DNA of 42,888 nt from Pseudomonadota bacterium (GTDB taxonomy: Bacteria > Myxococcota_A > UBA9042), in assembly GCA_005792545.1 (NCBI GenBank), contig SXRM01000299.1, forward strand, positions 1-42,888. Reading direction: 5' to 3'. Below, in pieces: positions 1-9,005 of this stretch. Every line of letters begins with the position of its first letter. Within the stretch, counting starts at the first letter, position 1. A model generated the notes under the pieces. That model ran no database searches. It was given only the letters and a program-made list of their open reading frames with translations, and had not been told where the DNA came from. The translations under genes were made by a program, and so were the position numbers.

Positions 1-1
1 C

Positions 2-1294
2 AAGCCCACCATCTCGGACGCCGGCAAGACCGGCAACTACGCAGACTTGCTGGGAAAGCCGGCACTAGCACAAGTGGGCAAGGCCTGCGGCACTGGCCTT
101 GTGGTCAACGGCATCAAGGCCGACGGCAGCCTGGAGTGCACGGCCTCAGCGATTGCCCCCGACCTCATTGACGAGATCAGCAACGGCTTGATTTGGAACC
201 AGTTCGTCGACAGCACGGCGGGCGGCCAGAACATCGCGATCCCCGACGGTCTCGGCGCGGGCAAGAGCGACTCGCTCACCTTCCCCGACATCGGCACGGC
301 ACAGGCCATTTGGGTTGACGTTGACTTGCTGAACTCGCAAATTCAAGACATTACCATGGAACTGTACGGACCCGGCATGAGCGCGCCGTACGTGTTGCAC
401 GCCAAGACCGGCACGGGCCAGACGATCAAGGCGGCGTACAACAAGACCACGCCGCTTGCGCAAGGCGACATGAACAAGGACTGGGTTGGCAAGAATCCGA
501 AAGGCACCTGGTCGCTGACGGTCAAGGATCCCAACGACAACCAGTTGGGGGTCGCTGACGACGGCAAGTTCAGCTGGTCGCTGTCGATTCAGACGCTGTC
601 GACCAAGAAGATTCAGGTCAAGGGCAACTTGATTGTCGATGGCGACTTGACCGTCAAGGGCATCAACACCGCGCAGGTCAACAACACGCTGCCGGCCACC
701 TACCGCTTCGCCATGTTCCACACCCACCAGCACTCGCAGACCAGCTGGGTGATGGGCAACAACGCGGCGATGTTCGGCGGCATCAACCCGTCGACCTGGA
801 CCGACGGCAACGCCACCGCGTCGAGCATCTCGGCGGATAAGGACGTGCAGCGCACGCTTTTCACCGCGAAGCGCTACGCCGGTAAGAATGCCCTGGTGTG
901 CTCTGAGGTGTGGCTGATGTACTCGTCGACCGATGGCAAAGTCTGCACGGCGTTGTTCCGCGTCAAGAACAACACGCAGTCCGACATCACCTGGACCCCG
1001 CACTTCTACTACACCGCGTACAGCGGCTGGTCAGAAGCCGCTTCGATTGCCGTCAACGGCGCCAATACGTGGAATTCAGGCAGCACCAGCAACACTTCGG
1101 TGAACCTGACCATCCCCAAGAACCGCGTCAGCACCGTGATTTTTGCCTCGACGGGCAGCCACGCTCACCACATCGGCAACAACATCCACGAGCGTGTCAC
1201 CTATCTGGCGTTCTACAATGGCTCGTTGGCCTTGCCGGCGGGTCTGTCGTTCGTCGACGACCTGGACACGGCGACCGGCGGTTACGAGCAGTAG
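2..1294 (+). CDS. Surface protein with P/homo-B-like domain, 5'-truncated by window edge
   Basis: The frame is open from base 2, so the N-terminus lies outside the window; about 430 residues are visible, ending in TAG. The first residues (NYADLLGKPAL) resemble the 'DL..KP.L' linkers of phage tail-fibre and spike proteins. Residues about 80-200 look like a proprotein-convertase P domain: a jelly-roll with 'WVGKNPKGTWSLTVKDP' followed by 'GKFSWSLSIQTL'. A short repeat 'VKGNLIVDGDLTVKG' follows, the kind of beta-helix neck seen in trimeric fibres, then an unassigned C-terminal beta-rich domain. I infer a secreted or surface-anchored adhesin-like protein. A 334-bp gap separates it from the next, convergent gene. 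Confidence 0.7.
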   Translation, partial: KPTISDAGKTGNYADLLGKPALAQVGKACGTGLVVNGIKADGSLECTASAIAPDLIDEISNGLIWNQFVDSTAGGQNIAIPDGLGAGKSDSLTFPDIGTAQAIWVDVDLLNSQIQDITMELYGPGMSAPYVLHAKTGTGQTIKAAYNKTTPLAQGDMNKDWVGKNPKGTWSLTVKDPNDNQLGVADDGKFSWSLSIQTLSTKKIQVKGNLIVDGDLTVKGINTAQVNNTLPATYRFAMFHTHQHSQTSWVMGNNAAMFGGINPSTWTDGNATASSISADKDVQRTLFTAKRYAGKNALVCSEVWLMYSSTDGKVCTALFRVKNNTQSDITWTPHFYYTAYSGWSEAASIAVNGANTWNSGSTSNTSVNLTIPKNRVSTVIFASTGSHAHHIGNNIHERVTYLAFYNGSLALPAGLSFVDDLDTATGGYEQ

Positions 1295-1628
1295 GCAGGC
1301 GCACGCTACGCCGGGCTACAATCCCGTACACACATACGCGCCGCCAAACGTTGCGGCGGCTGCCGTCAACCACACGTAGCCGCCGCTCGCTTGCATGTAG
1401 GCGGGCCCGGGCTTGGACGGCCGACCGTTGTAGCCCTACAGCACGATGTCGAGAGGCTGGCCGCACAAGACCGGCGCCAGCCTGGGCGACGCCGCCCGCT
1501 GATCGGGCAAGCGCTCACGATCCGCCCTCCGCGTACTTTGGCTGCGCGCCACCAGAAGCCGGCGGGTAGGCAGCAGGCGCTGCCTTGCGGCGCTCAGCCT
1601 CGGCGCGGGCTGCCGCTTCGGCTCTCGC
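1295..1628. other. Gene-free convergent intergenic region
   Basis: This 334-bp gap lies between two converging genes. Apart from the hairpin at 1340-1360 I see no coding signal: the open frames here lack plausible ribosome-binding sites and resemble no family I know. Confidence 0.5.
1340..1360 (+). terminator. GC hairpin, possible terminator
   Basis: GCCGCC (1340-1345) pairs with GGCGGC (1355-1360), with an AACGTT palindrome in the loop. It lies 46 bp after the stop of the P-domain gene. There is no T-run, so intrinsic termination is uncertain. Confidence 0.3.
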
Positions 1629-3446
1629 CTACCTGATGCGCTTGATTTGCTCGTTGCGTTGCAGTACGCGTGTCGAGGCACCATGGTCGCCGGCCGCCAG
1701 AGAGCGGCTGGGCCGGGCATGGCGTAGGCGCTCGTACAGATCGAACTGGGCGAGAGCCGCTTCAAACCGGGCTTCGTCACTTGCGAAATCATCGAACCGA
1801 TGCTCGGTCAGCACCACGGCGAGGCCACATGCCGCTTCCGGGCGAGCAGGCTCGAGCTTGGCCGCCGACTGAAATGCCACTCTGGCCTGGTTGGCCCGGG
1901 CCAACGCCAACTTCGGTTCCCAAGCATCACCCTGGTTGGTGTAGCGCAGTGCGTGGCCGAGGTTGACTTGGACGTCGTAGCGATTTTCGCCTAGTTCTGA
2001 TGCCTTGTGCAGTGCTTGCACGGCCTCTTCGCCCTGTCGGAGGTGCGTCCAGGCCACGCCAAGCACGATCCAGGCTGCGGCGTGCCCGGGCCACTTGGCG
2101 ACTGCAGTCATCGCATGTTGCTTTGCACGGTACCAATCGCCGACTGCGAGATCGGCGCGTGCACGCAGGTAGTCGATATGGGCGCGTTGGACGGCGTTGG
2201 CGGGCGGCAGGGCGGCGTCCAGCATCAATCTGGCCAGGCCAATGCGTTCACTGCTTGCGATCACTGCTTCGGCCGCTGCCAGCAGTGCTGTCGGATCGCG
2301 TGGCGTGTTTCGCAGCACGCCGGTGGTGACGGGGCCGGTTTTGAGAGCCGGCAAGGCGAAAATGGGGTCACGGCGTTCAGGGTAGGCTGCGGGAATGAGC
2401 CCGTGAAGGGCGTCGTAAAGCGCTGCGCGATGGTCGTCAGAGACGTCGCAGCGACGCGTAAGCCTGGCTGCGGCACGAAGTTCCGAGGTTGCGCGTTCGT
2501 GCAGAATCGCCGGTACATTGTCCGGCGTGGACTCGCAAATAATCTCAAGGTCGTCATCAGGGTCTTCGGGCGGGCCATCGGACCGGAACCGACCAAGCCA
2601 AAGCCAGATTCGTGCGCGCTGGACATGGGCGGCGATGGCCCAATCGCAGGAACCAATCAAAGCAGGGAACGCCGAATAGTCGTCGGCCAGTCCGCCGCTG
2701 CGCTCTGCGACGGGGCACATCGCAGGGTCTTGGAGTGTGAAGCGCCCGGCAACGACGATGTCCTGTTTTCGTCCGTGGCGCGGCAGTCGCGACTCCGGTG
2801 GCTCCGCCTTTCGTGCACGCTCGACAAGCTTGCGAATACAGTCGTCGTATCGTTTGGAGCGCGGCCCCTCTGCACGTTCGACAAGGCGTTGCCTGTGGGT
2901 GGTCCACTGCGACCGCTGCTGTGCGAACGTGCCTTTGAAATTCGTAACGTGGGTCATCGCGACGAGCGCCTCAAAGTGCGGCCGCAGCAACTCGAACGCT
3001 GCCTCGGCGGCAATCGCAGCGCCTTCTTCCTCTGCTTGGCGCGCCTGCCCCCCACGAAACACGGCAACGGCTCGCCGCCAGGCAACTTCGGCCGCAAGGC
3101 GGCCGGAACTACGCAGCTTGAGCCGCGCCAAATCCGCTAGGGCAGGCAACGTCTGGCTCGTCCGCAGGCGTTGACCACGCGTCGCCAGGACTTCGAGCAG
3201 AGCAACCTGCCGAGCCTCCTGCCCTAGGCGCCCATGGGCTCGTTGCGCTTGATAGAGCGCCTGGTCCACCGCATCGCGAACCGCCGGGTCGCGACTCGCC
3301 CCCAGCCGCGCCAAAACGTCCGCGGCGATTGCTGCCGACTCGGCCCCTAGTTCTCCGGCACTTGCCCATTCGCAGGCCATTTTCCAGTGCAACAGGGCGT
3401 CAGAGCGCCTGTTGTGCAAGTGCGCCAGCTCAACGTGGTCGGCCAC
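1629..3446 (-). CDS. TPR-rich periplasmic/secreted protein (main part)
   Basis: 605 residues from a GTG at 3446. The C-terminal third contains tetratricopeptide-like helices (for example 'AAWIVLGVAWTHLRQGEEAV' and 'YDVQVNLGHALRYTNQG'), preceded by a long Ala/Arg-rich helical region. The same frame runs on upstream through 11 codons (GCEAIFDVKGA) to a TAA at 3480-3482, and beyond it to a signal-peptide segment. The natural product is therefore probably one exported TPR scaffold of about 695 residues that has been split. Whether the GTG is really used is unknown; AAAGG lies only a few bases upstream of it. No enzymatic motif was found. Confidence 0.7.
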   Translation of the reverse strand: MADHVELAHLHNRRSDALLHWKMACEWASAGELGAESAAIAADVLARLGASRDPAVRDAVDQALYQAQRAHGRLGQEARQVALLEVLATRGQRLRTSQTLPALADLARLKLRSSGRLAAEVAWRRAVAVFRGGQARQAEEEGAAIAAEAAFELLRPHFEALVAMTHVTNFKGTFAQQRSQWTTHRQRLVERAEGPRSKRYDDCIRKLVERARKAEPPESRLPRHGRKQDIVVAGRFTLQDPAMCPVAERSGGLADDYSAFPALIGSCDWAIAAHVQRARIWLWLGRFRSDGPPEDPDDDLEIICESTPDNVPAILHERATSELRAAARLTRRCDVSDDHRAALYDALHGLIPAAYPERRDPIFALPALKTGPVTTGVLRNTPRDPTALLAAAEAVIASSERIGLARLMLDAALPPANAVQRAHIDYLRARADLAVGDWYRAKQHAMTAVAKWPGHAAAWIVLGVAWTHLRQGEEAVQALHKASELGENRYDVQVNLGHALRYTNQGDAWEPKLALARANQARVAFQSAAKLEPARPEAACGLAVVLTEHRFDDFASDEARFEAALAQFDLYERLRHARPSRSLAAGDHGASTRVLQRNEQIKRIR

Positions 3447-3479
3447 CGCACCTTTGACGTCGAAGATCGCTTCACAGCC

Positions 3480-3707
3480 TTACGCGCGCAGAGATATGTA
3501 CTTTTCCTGCTGAGCCAGGCGCGCTTGAGGGCTGAGGTCGCGGCGATTAGGGAGGTCTTCGAGGGTGGCCGTCAGTTCGCGCTCGCAGGACTCGCTCGGC
3601 GACGACCCGCAGGCGAGGTCTTGTTGTGCGCTTGCCGGTGCAGCGACGGCAAAAGACACGAGCGCCACGGCGATGAGCACACCAGTCGCAGTGGGTGTGC
3701 GCGTCAT
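3480..3707 (-). pseudogene. Signal-peptide N-terminus of the TPR gene, cut by TAA
   Basis: ATG at 3707 follows AGGA with 8-nt spacing; another in-frame ATG is at 3716. It encodes 75 residues: a clear signal peptide (TGVLIAVALVSFAVAAPASA, cleavage near SA|QQ) and a short mature segment ending KYISLRA before TAA 3480-3482. It is in the same reading frame as the TPR protein that resumes directly after the stop. Either this is the exported 5' half of a gene disrupted by a nonsense change, or a free small secreted protein. I favour the former because no new start with a good ribosome-binding site follows. Confidence 0.6.
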
Positions 3708-3897
3708 GCTTGGCATCCTGATGTTGCAGCGGAATTCAACGGTAGGGCCAGCGTTTGAGTCCGATTGCGGCAGGTCACGGAGCGACAAGGTTGGCCGCTT
3801 GGCCAGCTCTGGCTGCATCGGCTGCGCGCGGTCCGCATTCGATGCGCGGCTTGGGTGGTGCTCGGGGCAGCACGGCAAGCACCCGAGGCGATGTGCG

Positions 3898-4296
3898 CTA
3901 CCACGCCTCCACCACCAAATCCGGCACGCGCCTGAACTCGCCCAGATTGCGCGTAATGACCGTCGCCGCGTTGGGGCGGGCGGTGGCGGCGATGAGGAGA
4001 TCGTTCCAGCCGATGCGCTTGCCGGTTCGTTCCAGTGTGGCACAGATGTCGCCGTAGTGGACTGCGGCGATGCGATCGAAATGCAAGACTGTCATGTGCT
4101 CCAACAACCTCGACACCTTTGCGTGGGCCAGGGTCGGATTGTCACTCTTGTTTGCGCCGTGAAGCAGTTCTGCGCACACGATTGCGCTCGTACAAATGTC
4201 CTGTGCTGCAGTAGCGTCCAGTCGCGTAAGCAACGCAGGCGCCCGCCCGCGAATCAGGCCAATGCACGCATTGGTATCGAGCAGAATTAGGGGCAT
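3898..4296 (-). CDS. vapC: VapC-type PIN-domain ribonuclease toxin
   Basis: 132 residues, full length for VapC. The acidic PIN residues are visible: D7 in 'LLDTNACIGLIRG', E43 in 'CAELLHG', D99 in 'WNDLLIAATA', and the late 'VITRNLGEFRRV' segment. VapC proteins are Mg2+-dependent RNases that cut tRNA or rRNA when the partner antitoxin is lost. The start (ATG 4296) lies 9 bp after the stop of the small upstream ORF that I take as VapB, in the usual antitoxin-first order. Confidence 0.88.
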   Translation of the reverse strand: MPLILLDTNACIGLIRGRAPALLTRLDATAAQDICTSAIVCAELLHGANKSDNPTLAHAKVSRLLEHMTVLHFDRIAAVHYGDICATLERTGKRIGWNDLLIAATARPNAATVITRNLGEFRRVPDLVVEAW

Positions 4297-4305
4297 GCGG
4301 GAGTA

Positions 4306-4527
4306 CTACAGCGGCCCGCGGGGCGTCCATGCACGTTGCCGCGGGCGATGCAGCCGAACATCGCGCAGAGAGCCATAGACTTCATGGACCATGTCGTGCA
4401 GCGAGGCAGGATTCGGCGTCGTGGGCGTATTCTCGACGACGATGTGCACTTGCACACCCGGTTCGCCGACATGGATGTGCACCCAACCCGCAGCGTCTGC
4501 GGTCGCACTTGTGTCGATTCGATCCAT
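4306..4527 (-). CDS. VapB-like antitoxin for the downstream PIN toxin
   Basis: 73 residues from ATG 4527. The N-terminal half ('GWVHIHVGEPGVQVHIVVE') resembles the short strand-rich antitoxins that precede VapC genes. The tail ('HEVYGSLRDVRLHRP') resembles their toxin-wrapping 'YGS..D.P..RP' extension. The 9-bp gap to the toxin supports co-transcription. The ribosome-binding site is weak (GGTGG). The family call rests on tail pattern and position only. Confidence 0.6.
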   Translation of the reverse strand: MDRIDTSATADAAGWVHIHVGEPGVQVHIVVENTPTTPNPASLHDMVHEVYGSLRDVRLHRPRQRAWTPRGPL

Positions 4528-4649
4528 GGAACCACCCGCGGGATCAAGCCCGCCCAGCCATTGTGCCCGCGCCTCATTCGCCGGGCAACTGTAATCCCGA
4601 CGGCTCGTTGCACGCGGTCGCGCAAGACCGCCGGCAAGCCGCTGCCCCG

Positions 4650-4699
4650 TACCGCACCACCACGATATCCCCACCTGACCGGCCAAATACCTCGGGGCA
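4650..4699 (-). pseudogene. Fossil of an alpha-2-macroglobulin 3' end
   Basis: These 50 bp match 9007-9056, the last codons of the large alpha-2-macroglobulin gene, at 44 of 50 positions. On the minus strand they read 'PEVFGRSGGDIVVVR', against 'PEVFGRSGVDIVVVR' in the intact gene. The stop codon is lost (TAG to TAC). The fragment sits directly behind the stop of the broken SNF2 gene. It looks like the residue of a second, deleted paralogue. Confidence 0.55.
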
Positions 4700-4710
4700 A
4701 TAAGGCGTTT

Positions 4711-7211
4711 TCAACCGCCGTTCGCTGCACTGACGAGCGCCAAGATGTCGCTCACAGTCAACTTGCTTGCTTCAGCGGTGCTTTCCCTTTCCATCAGCGC
4801 GTGAAACAGCTCACTCTTCTCCCTGGACAGCGCGCGGATTTTCTCCTCCACCGTGCCCAGCGCTATCAGCCGTCTGGCCAGCACAGGCCGCTCTTGACCG
4901 TGCCGCCGCGCTCTGGCGATGGCCTGGTTTTCGCGCTGCGGGTTCCACCAGGGGTCAAACAGGTACACGTAGTTGGCGCGCTGCAGGTCGAGGCCCACGC
5001 CACCCGCGCCGAGGGTCAACAGCATCACCGACGACTGACCGTATTTCTGGAACGCGTCGACCTGACGCTCCCGCTCAGCAGGGCTCATGGTCCCGTCCAC
5101 GCGGTTGAACTTGATGCTGCGCTTGGGGAGTAGCCCTGCGACGTGGTCCAGGATGCGCGTCCATTGGCTGAACACAAGGGCGTGGTGCCCGGCGGCGATG
5201 TTCTCGGCCAACAGGTCCAACAGGCGGTCGGCTTTGCTTCCGGCGGCGGTGAAGGTCTCGTTGTGCAGGCCCGGCCAGGCGCAGACTTCGCGCAGCTTGC
5301 GCAGGACCTCAATGGCGTGGAACTTGACCCTTGCCTCCGGCAGCTCCAGCAGCTTGCGGCGAACTCGTAGCTCGCGACCGCGACCGAGTACGTGGCGACC
5401 TTGGAATTGCCTAGACGCCAGTTGGACGAGGCGAGGTCGATGAGGGTCAGGGGCGGCTCACCTGAACCGGAAATTGCGTGGATGACCGTGCCCAACTTGT
5501 CGCCACGCCCCCACTTGTCGCGCACGAGGCCCGCCGGCGCGATGACAAGCTGAGGCCCGATGTGGCGACGCGCGAACAAGAGCGCCAGGACCTGGCGGGT
5601 TTTGCCCACGCCCATGTCGTCGCCGAGGCAGGCACCCTTGGACCAGACGGCTGTGCGCAGCAGCCACAGCAAGCCCTCGGCTTGGAATGGAAAGAGCTCG
5701 ATTTTTAGCGGGGTTTTGCGCGCGGTCGCCTCGGCGCGTTCCCATGCCTCGACAATGGCTGCGTAGGCGTCGGCGAGGTCCGTGCACACATCGCGGAACG
5801 CAGAACCGCCGTTGAGCAGTGCGCCAAGGTCCACAGCGACTTTGCCGTTCTTGAGCGCCGCGGCCCGGGCGACCGGGTCGAGCAAGCGCCGGAGTTCATC
5901 GGCTATCGGGTAGTAGGTGTCGCCGTCGACGACGACGTATTTCTTGCCCGAACGCACGGCGCGCACGATGTCGACCAGCGGCACGATGGGCTTGGGGTTG
6001 CCGTCGTGCAGGTCGAACCAGTTCATGCTGCGCTTGGCGCGCAGGTTGAGGTCGCCGGGCCGAAGTTCGGGTTTCAGCTTCGGCTTTGGTGTCTGCCACT
6101 CGACGGCCAAATCGGATTCCGGGTTGCGGTCGAGGCGGTCGAGCGCAGCCAAGGCGGTTTCGAGCGAGTCGGTGGTCCAGGCGAATTCCTCGACGGACGC
6201 GCGCTGCCAGGAGGCGTCGTCGAGACCGCAGCGGGTGGCCAAGACAGCGGCGCGGGCGAGGACGGCAGATGGCGCTTTGGGTTGGTTGCGGGCCGTCGAG
6301 AGGGGGGCGAACACGGCGGACGGTGGGACCTGGGCTTGGATGGCCGCGTGCAGGCGGTCTTGCAGGAAGGAGAGTTGGAGGCGGTAGTGAGGGCGGTTTG
6401 TCGGCTGCGCCTGGTCGCCTACTCTGGCCCAATGGTCCGCTTCGCCATGACGCGTGGGGTCAGTTGTGCCCTCGACATGCCGTATTGGCTGTTTGCCGTT
6501 GCTGGCGTCGCCTGGCCGCCCAAAGTCGACGAACGTGACCTTGCCGGGCCCTTTGCTCAAGTCCAGTTGCCGCATTCGCGCCCAAAGCCTCGCCATTTTG
6601 AGCCGGCCCCCCTCGGCCTGTGTGAGTTCCGGGTCCACACCAGCGCGTTTCAATTCAGCAAGGACGTCCTCGACCTCTGCAAGCTTAGTCGGGGCAGGTC
6701 GACTACGTTGCAAAAGGCGCTTCAGCCGCCGCGTGAGCTGCTCGATTCTTGATTCGGCGCTGGTCCTGGTCCTGGAGGGCTTGGCGTTCACCTCGGCCGG
6801 AGTTTGCCTGGCAGCGCCCTTCGATTCGTGGCTTCGTTGCGCCGGATTCGGCGTCGGAGACGATGGCGGCGGGTGAAAGTGCGACCGCAACAGCAAAGCC
6901 TCGGCGTCGAAAACCTCTCTCTGCAAAGGTGAGAGGTTCTGAACCTGTGATGGCCAATGGTTGACAGCCTGCGGCCCACGGGCAAGCCACATGTTCAGTA
7001 CGAAGAACGCTGCTCGGGAACAGAACTGGTCCACCCGGCCCCCTCGTCCGCGCGCGCGACCGAGCCTGCCGTACATCATTTCCAGAATGTGGCGATAGTC
7101 CTGCATCTGCGCAGCAGTGCCAGAACAATTGTTCATGTGGCGTGGGCAAGCCTTGCGCCTAAGTGTAGCGCCGCAGAATGGGCAACGCAGGCCGTCTCTT
7201 GAATCACCCAC
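4711..7211 (-). pseudogene. SNF2-family helicase with internal deletion and frameshift
   Basis: From GTG 7211 the first frame has an N-terminal zinc knuckle (C10, C13, H25, C29), a charged linker, 'MNWFDLHDG', and helicase motif I (GDDMGVGKT, K537) and Ia ('LVIAPAGLVRDKW'). It then reaches 'VASYEF' near 5365, after which it is nonsense to 5085. The helicase C-domain continues in another frame from about 5370 to 4711: 'RRKLLELPEARVKFHAIEVL', then 'HALVFSQWTRILDHV' and 'QRENQAIARARRHGQ' (motif VI region). Motif II (DEAH) and III and roughly 150 residues of the ATPase core are absent. The gene should be dead as a translocase. SNF2 proteins are ATP-driven DNA remodellers. Confidence 0.8.
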
Positions 7212-7299
7212 AGGGTCCCCCTACGGCCGTGAATGTCGCAAAGGCCACTATTCGCCAATCAGCGCAACTACCGGCCCCCAACCGCCCCGCAGCCCCCAA

Positions 7300-7487
7300 T
7301 TGTCCTAGCGCCGCCAGCAATTGCCCACCCGCACCCGCCAATTGCCACCCCGCAGCCCGCGCTGCACCCCAACAATGACCGCCTGCACCCCGAAAAACCC
7401 GCCCTGCACCCGGAATTGTGCGAGCTGCGCGCCAAAACCCACCCGCTGCACCCCGAAAACGCGCCCCTGCACCCGCGCCCGCTACTC
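7300..7487. repeat. 21-bp tandem repeat, about 6 clear copies plus degenerate ones
   Basis: CTGCACCC or a close variant recurs at 7362, 7383, 7404, 7425 (CTGCGCGC), 7446 and 7467, exactly 21 bp apart, with a C/A-rich remainder (consensus near CTGCACCCCGAAAA plus 7 variable bases). Weaker copies (TTGCCACCCC and similar) extend the array back to about 7300. In the plus frame each unit would encode a heptad such as LHPENAP, but that frame runs antisense into the next gene and is not accepted as a CDS. The array lies just 3' of the helical gene at 7482-8225. Confidence 0.7.
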
Positions 7488-8225
7488 CAGCCCATCCACG
7501 GCCTCGCCCTGCGCCGCCAACCGCGCCGCCCGCACCGCTTCCACCCGCGCCAACTCGGCCCGCACCAGATCAAGCCGGAACAACGGCGCCTCGTCCGCGC
7601 TCTCCTCGGCCACGCTCTCGTCCGCCGTCACCAGCCGCTCGAAGTGCTGGCTGAGTTTCAGTTCCGCCTTGCGCACATCGCGGGTGCGGTCGCGCACCAC
7701 ATCCATCGCCGCGCCCCCGGCGCTCTTGCCGGCCATCGCATCCAGGAGCTTCTGCCCCTGGGCGACAAAGGCGACCGTCACGCCAAACGGCTTGAGCTTG
7801 GCGGCGTGCTCGGCGCATTCGGGCAGCAGCAGCCGCAGTTCGTTGACCACGCCGCGGGTGCGTGCCACCGGCAGCTTGCCAAAGCGGAACTGGCCGGCCA
7901 GGTCTTCCTTGTCGCCGTGCTCGGCGATGTGGTTGCGCACGCGGTTGTGCAGCCGGCCAATCCAGCGAAAGCCGGCCTCGGCGCGGCCATGGTCGTCGAC
8001 AATGCCGGCACCCCAGTCGCCTTTGGCACCCTCTTGCGCCGTCTCGGCACCGACCAGTTCGGCGTGCGTTACGGCTAACGCTTTGGTGAACTTGGGTCCA
8101 TCGACGCCGAAATCGCCCAAGGCAAGGACGCGCTTGGCGTTGACTTCGGCCTTGAGCTGGCGCAACAGTTCCTCGGCTTGGGCGAGTAGGACTCTGGTGG
8201 GGACGGCGAAAGCGGTCTGGCGCAT
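7482..8225 (-). CDS. Uncharacterised helical protein
   Basis: 247 residues from ATG 8225, chosen because GGAG lies 6 nt upstream; the frame stays open to 8294 but without a ribosome-binding site. The sequence is Ala/Glu/Arg-rich and probably forms long helices ('VLLAQAEELLRQLKAEV', 'AELKLSQHFERLVTADESV', C-terminal 'VRAELARVEAVRAARL'). It has no signal peptide, membrane segment or catalytic motif that I recognise. It is transcribed away from the AbrB/PIN pair. The 21-bp repeat array begins at its stop codon. Confidence 0.7.
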   Translation of the reverse strand: MRQTAFAVPTRVLLAQAEELLRQLKAEVNAKRVLALGDFGVDGPKFTKALAVTHAELVGAETAQEGAKGDWGAGIVDDHGRAEAGFRWIGRLHNRVRNHIAEHGDKEDLAGQFRFGKLPVARTRGVVNELRLLLPECAEHAAKLKPFGVTVAFVAQGQKLLDAMAGKSAGGAAMDVVRDRTRDVRKAELKLSQHFERLVTADESVAEESADEAPLFRLDLVRAELARVEAVRAARLAAQGEAVDGLE

Positions 8226-8364
8226 GGCAAACTCCGGTGCGGTGGGGTCATTCGCGGGCTGGGCCCGACCTTGGGCGCGGTCGCGTGGGGGCACGGGTTG
8301 CAGCGGGGCGGCATTGTTGTCAAGGCGCGAATCGGCACCGCTGCCAGGCGTCGACCATCAGCGC

Positions 8365-8392
8365 TTGACTTCGCGACGCCAGACAGTATCTT
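8365..8392 (+). promoter_or_regulatory. Putative sigma-70 promoter for the AbrB/PIN module
   Basis: TTGACT (8365-8370), 16-bp spacer, TATCTT (8387-8392). A transcript from about 8399 would have a leader of about 25 nt to the antitoxin ATG at 8424. Confidence 0.45.
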
Positions 8393-8423
8393 GCAAAAGC
8401 GTCATCGAACGCCAAAGTGCAAG

Positions 8424-8633
8424 ATGCAAACCGCAACCGTGAGCAGCAAGTTCCAAATCGTCATCCCTGCTGCCGTGCGCGAGGCCATCGCCCTGCGGCC
8501 GGGCGAGCGACTGGCCTTCGTTCTTAAAGGCAGGGCGTTGCACCTGGTACCGGTTGAGCCCATCGCGTCGCTGCGCGGCCTGCTGCGCGGTGCCAACACC
8601 GATGATGTGCGCGACCGCACGGAGCCAGCGTGA
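8424..8633 (+). CDS. AbrB/MazE-fold antitoxin
   Basis: 69 residues. The swapped-hairpin AbrB signature is clear: 'TATVSSKFQIVIPAAVREAIALRPGERLAFVLKG', DNA-binding and dimerising, with a C-terminal 'SLRGLLRGANTDDVRDR' tail of the kind that occupies the PIN toxin. The start at ATG 8424 excludes the unrelated upstream open frame. Its TGA (8631-8633) overlaps the toxin start in a TGATG junction, so the two are translationally coupled. Repression of its own promoter would be typical of the family. Confidence 0.88.
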   Translation: MQTATVSSKFQIVIPAAVREAIALRPGERLAFVLKGRALHLVPVEPIASLRGLLRGANTDDVRDRTEPA

Positions 8634-9001
8634 TGCAGGTGGTCGACTCCTGCGGTTGGATCGCCTGGCTGACCGATGATCCGCGCGCCGAACGCTACGC
8701 AAATGCCCTGACTGCGCCGCGCACCGTGTTGGTGCCCACCATCGTGCTCTGCGAAGTCTGCCGATGGGTGCAGCGCGAGCAAGGCGAGCCCCAGGCTCTG
8801 CGCGTGGCGGCTGCCATGCAGCAATGCGAGGTCGTGGTGCTCGATGCAGCCGTCGCCTTGCTTGCCGCTGACTTGGGGCTGCGCCACAAACTGGCGATGG
8901 CAGACGCACTGGTGTACGCCCACGCGCAGGTGCGCGGCGTGCCCCTGCTGACCTCCGACGCACACTTTGGCGGGCTCGCTGGGGTCGACTACCAGCCGTA
9001 G
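8633..9001 (+). CDS. PIN-domain toxin (VapC-like)
   Basis: 122 residues from ATG 8633; a GTG at 8630 is the alternative. PIN acidic residues are D5 ('VVDSCGWIAWL'), E41 ('VLCEVCRW'), D91 ('MADALVYAHA') and D109 ('LLTSDAHF'), matching an active Mg2+-dependent RNase. It overlaps the AbrB-type antitoxin by one base and ends 4 bp before the convergent alpha-2-macroglobulin stop. Confidence 0.88.
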   Translation: MQVVDSCGWIAWLTDDPRAERYANALTAPRTVLVPTIVLCEVCRWVQREQGEPQALRVAAAMQQCEVVVLDAAVALLAADLGLRHKLAMADALVYAHAQVRGVPLLTSDAHFGGLAGVDYQP

Positions 9002-9005
9002 TCCG

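Noticed and set aside
4336..5133. 265-residue plus-strand frame
   Set aside because: Antisense to the VapB-like gene and the SNF2 C-domain; no family resemblance and no ribosome-binding site.
7233..8078. 281-residue plus-strand frame through the 21-bp repeat
   Set aside because: It runs antisense through the better-supported gene at 7482-8225 and has no credible start. Only the repeat itself is kept as a feature.
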